From NCBI GenBank assembly GCA_022316685.1, contig JAKJHU010000082.1, forward strand, positions 3,720,001-3,784,000: DNA of 64,000 nt, written 5' to 3'. This DNA is from Progne subis subis. Taxonomy: Eukaryota; Chordata; Aves; Passeriformes; Hirundinidae. Positions 53,346 to 64,000 of the stretch are shown here, piece after piece (position 1 is the stretch's first letter; each line of letters begins with the position of its first letter). Position numbers and translations under genes: made by a program. The notes beneath the pieces are model-generated. The model did no database searches. It saw only the letters and a program-made list of their open reading frames with translations, and was not told the origin of the DNA.

Positions 53346-56300
53346 ATCCTTGGTAGGTTGGATTCTTGGTGATGAAGCCTGCTATGAAACACAAAGCTGG
53401 TTTGCCTGTAAGAGAGCGATATGGCATGTGCTGTGTACACGGAGGAAAAGATCCTCGAGTGTCCCTGGACAGTCTGTTCCAACCAAATTTTGTTCCCAAA
53501 TACTTGTAAGACATAGGATTAGGGCTGGGGCGGGGCTTGCAGAGCATTGACTGTAGTCATACAAGTGAGACCAATGACTGAAATTTGTTTTAGTTTAAGC
53601 TAACAGTCTTGAGGACCTTCCTTTTGATAGAACAGCCACTTCTGCCAGTATGATTACTGCTCTTAGGAGCTGTGAGTGTTCCAGTTTATTCCAGGCCTAT
53701 GGAATGGTGCTGTTCAGTTTTGCTGGTAAGATCTGTCTTACTCAGCTTAGTCATTGCCACATCCAGGCTCAGTGAGTGGGGAAATCTGTATTACCCAAAC
53801 TGCATGAAACTCATGTGCATTCTGTATTTCTTCTCCCGTGGTTGATGATCACAAGGAATACTCCTTTCTGAAAGGAAGTTATCAGTTGTTATTCTTTAGC
53901 ATCATTGAGGGTTGTCATAAACTCTAAATTATGACTCTCTTTCAATGAGATAACTGGACTTCAGAACACATTTTGGGGCAGGTTTGGTTGGTTGGTTAAT
54001 TTTCCAAGCTTCTGGAGGGTCAGTAATGATCGGGGAAGGAAATGCAAGTGCATAGCAGTCATGGCAGTTTGGTTGCACACACCTTTAGAGCCTGCTTGTG
54101 TGTTGTAATTGGCTGGTGTTTGAAGCCTGAAATTATGCCATGGTATGGCAAGGAATAGGGCTGGTAGGAAGATGAGAACTGCAGGGTGATGCTCCTGGTC
54201 CTAAGGAAGCAAGGCACAACTTGGGCCATCTTGCTTCATGTTGTGTAAGTTCTGCTGGAGGAGAGAGATGTGAAGGAGTTCCCTCTGGATAACGGTGCAA
54301 TATTGACTCAGCTTTCCTTCTGTATTGGGTCATTCCTACAAATTGCCACTTTTCCCTTGTGATGTTGTTGAAAAGCAATTGAAGAGGAAAGGATTGTTTC
54401 GTGACTTCCTGCTGCTGAGAATGAATGAGTCTCGTTACAAACCACTCCAGTTAGTAATTGCTCCCCCCGGTGCCGTGTAGTGATGGGGGAGGGTGGGGTC
54501 AGCTCCAGGCATACCACTCACCTTTCAGCTGTCAAACAGTATGATACATAGGGCTACACTCATTACTGTTCAAGTGTTCTATGTTAGAATTTAATTTCTA
54601 AAAGGTTTTAAAAAAGGCAAAAAAATGGTGCTAAAACTTCACCCCTGAGCACGCTCGGTGAGACTGGTCATGCAGGCATACAGTGCCAGGCTTTTCAACT
54701 ATACTGTTTCTTTTTTCAGGTGTTTGCCCTGTTCTGTGTCTTCAACAGTGTATAGTGTTTTCCTGATTTCAGTTTCTTTGACTAGGGGATGACTAAAGGG
54801 TGGGGTGGGGAGGGTTAGTTGTCATTTTTTTAAAGAACAGAATTTTAGGATTGAGTAACTTGGTTGGTTTACGCCTGAAGTGGGACAGATGGTTTGGGAC
54901 TGGGAAGTCTTATCCTCTCCCACTTCTATTTCCCTACTCGGTCTGTTAAAAAAAAAAAACAAACAAAACGTAAATGCCTCTAAATATGTACTGTGTTCTT
55001 GTCCTGTTGCAGTGAGAAGAGAAGCTGGCAGATCAGAACCACTGGTCTGCTGCCTAAGGATCAGGCCCTCTCAGCTTTAGTCCCATAAGGGTCCAGCTAT
55101 AAATTCAGTTGAAAACTGTGTCAGTAGCAAAGTCAGCTCAGAGAAATGTATGGCAAGGACAGGTGGTCTCAGGAAATAACCCCATTTCTAGATCATTACA
55201 TGGCAGCTATGCATAAGGATGAAAGAGGTGAACTAGGCACAAGCTGTAGTTTGAATTGCCTCAAGATGGAGACAGCCAAAATCAGTAGCCGATTGATCTG
55301 AGATTTTCTCCATGGTTGCTTGGCTGGGACAGCTGGTTAGAGCTGCTCCTCAAAGCAACTGTTACCTGGTTTGATGTGGATTAACTCATCCTTAGAAGCA
55401 AGTGCCTTTTGGTCTAGAAGGGCTTATTCTCATGACAACCACAACTGATAAATAATCTCACTGCAAAGATGAAATGTCTTTGTTTTACAGTAACTACAGG
55501 AGAATGTCTTTGATCACTGGAGTCTGTCAGTGTTGAAATGTTTCCACTGTGAGGTTCTTAATTCTCTTTTTTTCATGTTGTTCAACAGTCAATCTCAACT
55601 GAAGCCATTTCAGTTTGGGAATGTTATATGGTCAAAATATCACATATCTACAACTTATCAGAACAAAAAAAAAATCTGTAAGGAAATCTATGAGTTCATT
55701 TTAACCTTTGCACAGAATAATTTGTTTTCATAGTACATTAACAAACCTCTGCAGTCTTCACTGACTTAGTGCTGTTTTCTGTTTGTATTCAGAAACTACA
55801 TGTTGTTTTGTTGGAGGTTTTTTTGGTTAATTTATTTCGTTAAAGCAGGAGACCTCTTTTGACCTACAGTGCAGAGACGTCAGACCAATTCTTTATATTA
55901 CACTTGGTTGCCTCCTACCTATATAATAATTTCTGAGTGTAAATAATTGAACTCTATCCTCTAATGAAGTATTGTAGAGAATAAATCATAATGGATAAAG
56001 ATCATTTGTACTGTCCTCTTTATATGAGTTCTCACAGCCTTTATGGGGGAGAAGATGAAATTGTTCTCATCTAGAAAGACAAACAGTATATTAGAGGTGT
56101 GAATGGCAAACCTGTAAATGACACCACATATTCAAAACCAGAGAGGTTCCCAGAGTGGGGTGACAGCTGCCTGGAAACACAGCAACAATCAAACAAGCTC
56201 ACTACAAGAAAGCAAGGAAAAATAGTAGGAAAATTAAAACCAAATATTAAATATATTTCGTTAATAACGGCATAGCAGCGTCTTTGTATCCTGAAATAAT

Positions 56301-57417
56301 GCTTGCTTAACAATAATTCTCTATCAGTTGTCATGGTGGTGAAACGTGTAAAGTACATACATACAGACTACTGTTAATCTTTCTGAAACTCAAAATCATT
56401 CTTTTGGGGTTTTGTCTTCTAAAATGAACTGAGAACAAATTGTCCATACTGTAGGGCCACAGTCTTCAGGGGATCTAAAAACTTTATTTCAGAGGAATAA
56501 AACATCCATCTTTCTTGATTCTTACTGTTTTAATATTTGCTTTGAGACAGAATTAGCTGAATTGTAGAATAGTTTTGAACTGGATCTCTGGCTTACATGT
56601 TTTTTCCATACATTTTCAGATAATTGTTAACTTTTTATCTATGGGAGCTGTATAGTTAGGGATGCTACATTTTCTGCTTGTGGCTCTTGGGAAGGGCAGC
56701 CTTGGATGTCAATAAACAGTATAAAACCCTAAAAAGAACACCAACCAAACTAAGGGGGAGGGTAGGTTTGACTTCAATATGCCTGCGAAGCTCATTTATC
56801 CCAGTACAACTACAAAGCCAACACCTGTTTTCAGATGCTGGTACTACGAAGGCTAGAAAGTCAATCCCTTCAGCACTGTGAGGTAGATGCTGTGACTAAT
56901 GTGATTTCCAGGTGAATTCCAGCTGAATTTCCTTGTGAATTCTGAAGTTACCCATACCCCTCCCACACGCTGCTCTCACTGTGCCCAGGGGCCTTACCAA
57001 GTGTATCCTCTCAGCTTTGCTGGCAGGAATGCAGTGGCCTACTTTGTGTATTTTAGTGTCATATGCTTTTCCTACGTGATTACTTCTGATTTCCTGTTGA
57101 TTCAGACGTAAAATCTTTGCTGTCTTTCATCGGAGGTTCTTCCATGCACGTTGTGTTCTGTGACCTCAGGAACACTCAGCAGCTCACAGGGAGGATGAGG
57201 CCAGGTAGAAGGGTGTGCATATGACTGCACACTGAAATAGGTCAATCCAGGCTAAATATAAACCAGGATAATTCTCCTGCAAACAGTTTCTTCTGTTATT
57301 ACTTCTGTTTGAAATCAGAAACAAAATGAATCAGTCATTTAGCACCAAAACAAATTACCAAATTGTGGAAAGATTAGCAGAAACTTCTAGAGGATACTTC
57401 AAAGGAGGAATGCTAGC

Positions 57418-57420
<3 letters not shown>

Positions 57421-57460
<40 letters not shown>
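57421..57460. repeat. Poly(T) run, 40 bases
   Basis: Uninterrupted T40. No AATAAA on the minus strand just upstream of the corresponding poly-A, so a processed-transcript tail is not supported. Confidence 0.97.
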
Positions 57461-57461
<1 letters not shown>

Positions 57462-58741
57462 AACACAAAAAATTTCTTTTATCTGTGATGGAGAAATGCC
57501 ATTTTAATCTTGAAGATAAAAATGAAAATCAGAATACCTACCTATACAACTCAATAAATTAATATGTACACTGATAGTACATGGAGCAGTGGGATAGGAA
57601 AGTTCCTGAGATGGTTTTGCCAGAGTCTGGGAAACGATGACTTGTGAATATGTTTGATAATGACTCTCAAAACACAGCAAGCACAAAAGAATATTGTTGC
57701 CATGTTCTTTAAAAACAAGTATATAATTCTACAAACTGAACAATATTCAGATTATTGAACCATATTTTTTCTATGGTCAACTAGACTGCTCTTATAATCA
57801 GAATAATGCTGGCATAAATTATGTATTATACACCAGTTGATAATGTCATATATGTATTTAAAAATTTAACAGATCATGTAGTTTTGCATTCAGTCTTACT
57901 ATGACTTTATTACTGGATATTAATATAACTTTACTCATACATGTTCATTCGTTATGGTTTTGGATATATAATTTTAAATGGAGCAAAAATAAAGGTTAAA
58001 TGGTGTGAAGACCTAAACCTGAAGAGTTATACTTTAAGTACACAGACGAAAATCACACATCTTGTGCAATGCTGGTTTACTGTGGCACATGGTGCTCTCC
58101 ACATCCTATCACACTGGCACTCCACAGAAAAGACATAATTACTGTTAGAAAGCTTAAAAAACTCCTAGAAAAATCCCATTTCTTCTGCTGATAAATTAGA
58201 AGGAAAGCATATTACAAAACAGGTTTATGCTAGTAATAGGATATCCTTGTTGTTAGCTGTTCCTGCATTTGATTACATGGAGATATTTAACCAAGTATTT
58301 TGTAAGATCTGTGTTGGTGCCATTAGTTGTTCCAGGATCTGTGTTTAAACTGTGGCAAGAGGAATTACCATGACAGGTCTGGCTAAAAATCTGCTACTCA
58401 ATACCAGGACTCCAGCAAGGATCAAAGTTTTTGCCCTGCAATATGGAATATTCGAGACTTTGGTCATGATAAATTATGTTTGGCCAAGTACTCTTTTTTC
58501 CCAGATTTATTTTAGGATGTCAGCAGTAAAGCTGCCTGAAAGTTCCTTTAGTCAGGGACTATTTTAATCAAACTCACCTTTTCTATGCATATTTTGTTGA
58601 TAAATGCCAAAACAGCAATTATTAGTGAGGAAGAAGCCATGCATTTTAAAAATAACAAAAGGTCAGGTACTCTGCTACGTTTGATTCGTTGCAGCAGCTG
58701 AACAATATTTACTATGGGGTTTATTGGTTTATTTTTTAAAT

Positions 58742-58745
<4 letters not shown>

Positions 58746-58784
<39 letters not shown>
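58746..58784. repeat. Poly(A) run, 39 bases
   Basis: A39 followed by gggtggggggg. No AATAAA within the preceding 40 bases, so it is more likely a simple repeat than a retrotransposed tail. Confidence 0.97.
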
Positions 58785-58787
<3 letters not shown>

Positions 58788-60033
58788 TGGGGGGGAGCAG
58801 CTTCCATTCAGGAACGTTTTTATTTTGCTCTTGAGACCTTAACCAAACACATCAGTGATAATAATCTTTCATGATAGCATCTTTAACTGTACCTGTAAAA
58901 TCTTGGTTTTGTATACTTAAGTAGAATGGATCCTTGGGGGAAAACAAAAAGGGAAATTAATAACTTAAACCTCTATGAGCTACCTGCTGCTCTGAGAATC
59001 ACAGCATTCTGAGTTGACGGGTTATTTGAGAAGCCATCAGGACTCCAAGTGATTTTAAATGCTTCTCTCCTGAATCTGGCATGGATTTCCTTGTTTTTTT
59101 GTAAGCCTAATTGAAATTGTTTAATTTGCCAGATGTTCCCCAAGATATTTCCATTCCATCTTCCTGGATGTCTTTCTGCTTGTATCACTTAGCAAATTAC
59201 TTTCCAATCAGTTTCTCTGCTATGCTCATTATCCAGATAACAAATATTAAAAATCTATTTGATTTCCTCATATTCTTCTAATTTATTTTTAATTCATTCC
59301 TTTTCTCAGCATGCAGGAAACCAATCACCTAGGCACAGATATAAGTTCATGAGAACAGGAGTGGTTTCATCATAAACCCTTCAACAGTCTATTTTTGTCT
59401 TTCTTTAAGGGCACAGGATGACATAGTTAGGGCTGATAAGATGATTACTTTAAGAGTCTTAGGCTGGTCAGGCACTTATATGTGAGCTCTCTAGGGAAAA
59501 TGCTCCATTAGTTATTTTGCTGGCAGTCTTGGGAGAACTATCTTCATTTTCAGCCTGCCTATGACTTTTAGGGGTCTGTAGATTGCTTCTGGATAGCCAG
59601 AAAATTAACCTTCCTTATGAAGTGTGTTATTTATTATGCCAATACTCCTTCCTTACAGTCTGAGGTCTATTAATCACAGTGAGATAGATGGAAATTCTGG
59701 CACAGTTGGAGTTTTCCTTAGGTTGGGGTTTGCTATCCAGTTGGAGGATGTTTTGGTAGTGAAATGGGGCTGGTTGTATCTGCCTGATACACTGGTGTCA
59801 TTGAAGATGCCTGTGATGCCTTCACGCCCTCAAATGCTCCTGGGCAGACGGATTCTGCTGTGCAGTCTGGTGAGGGGCACCAGTGCAGTTTTGAGCTCTT
59901 CGGTTATTTCCTAAAGGACTGAGCAGCAGAAGAGTTTGCTCATGCAAAGGATAAGTGCTGTTTCCCTCAGTGTTCACACACTCCTGCTCTTGGGCCCCAG
60001 GTAGTGCCTTGTAAGACTTCGGGTTCCTGATCG

Positions 60034-60370
60034 ATCACAGAATCTATTAGTTTGGAAAAGACCTCTGAGATCATCGAGTCCAACGTTTCAGTGAAAACCC
60101 CTATGTCAACCAGACCATGGCACTGAGTGCACCTCCAGTCTTTCCTTAAACACCTCCAAGGACGGTGACTCCACCACCTCCCTGGGCAGCCCACTCCAAT
60201 GTCTAATCACCCTTTCTGTGAGGAAATTCTTAGTGATATTCAACCTAAACCTCCCCTGGCGCATCTTAATACCGTGTCCTCTCGTCGTGTCTCCTGTTGC
60301 CTGAGAGAAGAGGCCGACCCCCACCTGGTTATACCCTCCTGTCAGGGACTTGCAGAGTATTGGTCTATCA
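60034..60370 (-). mobile_element. CR1 LINE fragment, minus orientation
   Basis: Contains gatcacagaatc, aaaagacctctgagatcatc, gagtccaacg, ggtgactccaccacctccct, gggcagcccactccaatg and caacctaaacctcccctggc, the characteristic CR1 3' segment in reverse. It lies just upstream of the POLR2D CpG island and is better preserved than the copy at 28.8 kb. Confidence 0.93.
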
Positions 60371-60684
60371 CAGCTATTTGCCCTCTCTTCATACGTACAA
60401 CGTTCAGCATCCCACTGCTTTCCCTCTCTAAAAGGAGCTAATTACTAAGCAAGCTTAAACACACCTCTGAGAGCTGTTTTGCTCTGGCGGAGCACTCAGC
60501 CTCCCGGCTCCCGCTGTTTCCCTTCAGTGCCCCACAGCGGCAACCGAGCTCTCTTATCCTCAGCAGCGCCCAGGGTAGAGCCGGGCCACCGCCCTCCAGA
60601 GAGAGGGAGAAGCCACCGAGCCTCAACCCTCACCCGGGCAGAGCCCGCAACCCTCACCTGGCCAGAGTCGCTCCCGCCCCTTAC

Positions 60685-61068
60685 GGGGGCCAGAGCCGCC
60701 AGCCCTCACCCAAACCGAGCCGCTCCCACCCTTCACGGGGACCAGAGCCCTCAGCCCTCATGGGGGCAGAGCCGTTCCCGCCCGTCACGGGGACCAGAGC
60801 CCTCAGCCCTCATGGGGGCAGAGCCGTTCCCGCCCCTCGCAGGGACCAGAGCCCTCAGCCCTCATGGGGGCAGAGCCGTTCCCGCCCCTCAGCCGGAACA
60901 GAGCCATTAGCTCTCACGGGGACCAGGGCCCTCAGCCCTCTTGGAGGCAGAACCCTCAGCCCTCATGGGGGCAGAACCGTTCCCGCCCCTCACGGGGGCC
61001 AGAGCCATTAGCCCTCATGGGAGCCAGAGCCATTAGCCCTCACGCGGGGCAGAGCCGTTCCCGCCCAG
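60685..61068. repeat. GC-rich minisatellite, 52-bp period, next to the POLR2D promoter
   Basis: Near-perfect 52-bp units start at 60734, 60786 and 60838 (cacggggaccagagccctca, tgggggcagagccgttcccg). Diverged or shortened copies follow to about 61068 and precede from about 60685. Its composition keeps frames open on the plus strand, but the apparent protein is only repeat translation. Confidence 0.92.
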
Positions 61069-61125
61069 AGCACCGCCCGCTCCCCCGTGAGGCGGAGCCG
61101 CCCTTTCCGCCGCGGCTTTCCGGTG
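61040..61125 (+). promoter_or_regulatory. POLR2D: POLR2D core promoter / 5' UTR
   Basis: A GC-rich, TATA-less stretch between the minisatellite and the ATG with Sp1-like elements (ccgcccgctccc, ggcggagcc). The start-codon sequence itself, GATGGCGGCGGG at 61125-61136, matches the YY1 core ATGGCGGC, often placed just downstream of transcription starts. The initiation site is inferred. Confidence 0.5.

Positions 61126-64000
<2,875 letters not shown>

Larger units (their letters stand above)
53346..60030. other. Extended AMMECR1L 3' UTR or intergenic DNA upstream of POLR2D
   Basis: About 6.7 kb of AT-rich sequence with no coding exon I can support. It contains three further AATAAA hexamers on the plus strand, a 40-T run at 57421-57460 and a 39-A run at 58746-58784. 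Where AMMECR1L transcription ends cannot be fixed from sequence alone. Confidence 0.5.

Noticed and set aside
57421..58784. Poly-T/poly-A runs as tails of processed pseudogenes
   Set aside because: No AATAAA beside either run, no recognisable coding remnant and no target-site duplication noticed.

Overview
The window is nuclear DNA from a vertebrate, almost certainly a bird. Its genes are split into many short exons with GT-AG introns, and CpG-island promoters stand in otherwise AT-leaning sequence. The recognisable interspersed repeats are CR1-type (chicken repeat 1) LINE fragments. The encoded proteins are very close to human orthologues recalled from memory. The gene order UGGT1 - SAP130 - AMMECR1L - POLR2D, with UGGT1 diverging from the other three, matches human chromosome 2q14.3.

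Layout: (1) 1-17.7 kb, minus strand: the 5' third of UGGT1, the ER folding sensor. Sixteen coding exons give the first 594 residues, and the gene runs off the left edge. (2) 17.3-19.7 kb: two CpG islands forming a head-to-head promoter region for UGGT1 and SAP130. (3) 19.6-38.9 kb, plus strand: complete SAP130, a subunit of the Sin3A histone deacetylase corepressor, in 20 coding exons. It has one GC-AG intron, one symmetric cassette exon, a 10-residue tandem repeat, and an apparent one-base frameshift in a run of five G. (4) 40.6-53 kb and beyond, plus strand: complete AMMECR1L, with a CpG-island promoter, a probable untranslated first exon and six coding exons for 310 residues. (5) 53-60.5 kb: AMMECR1L 3' UTR and intergenic DNA with long poly-T and poly-A runs and a CR1 copy. 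(6) 60.5-64 kb, plus strand: a GC-rich minisatellite, then the promoter and first three coding exons of POLR2D (RNA polymerase II subunit RPB4), which runs off the right edge.

The genes are housekeeping genes rather than a functional cluster: one ER glycoprotein quality-control enzyme, one corepressor scaffold, one AMMECR1-domain protein of unclear function and one RNA polymerase II stalk subunit. They share CpG-island promoters carrying CCAAT, ZNF143/SIX5-like, BANP-like, CRE-like, E-box and YY1-like motifs. I see no CRISPR array, operon, phage, plasmid or novel multigene system. Nearly all other open frames are intronic, antisense or CpG-island shadows. The points most worth a second look are the SAP130 frameshift, the open but ATG-less UGGT1 first exon, the poly-glutamate upstream ORF of AMMECR1L, and the 52-bp minisatellite abutting the POLR2D promoter.
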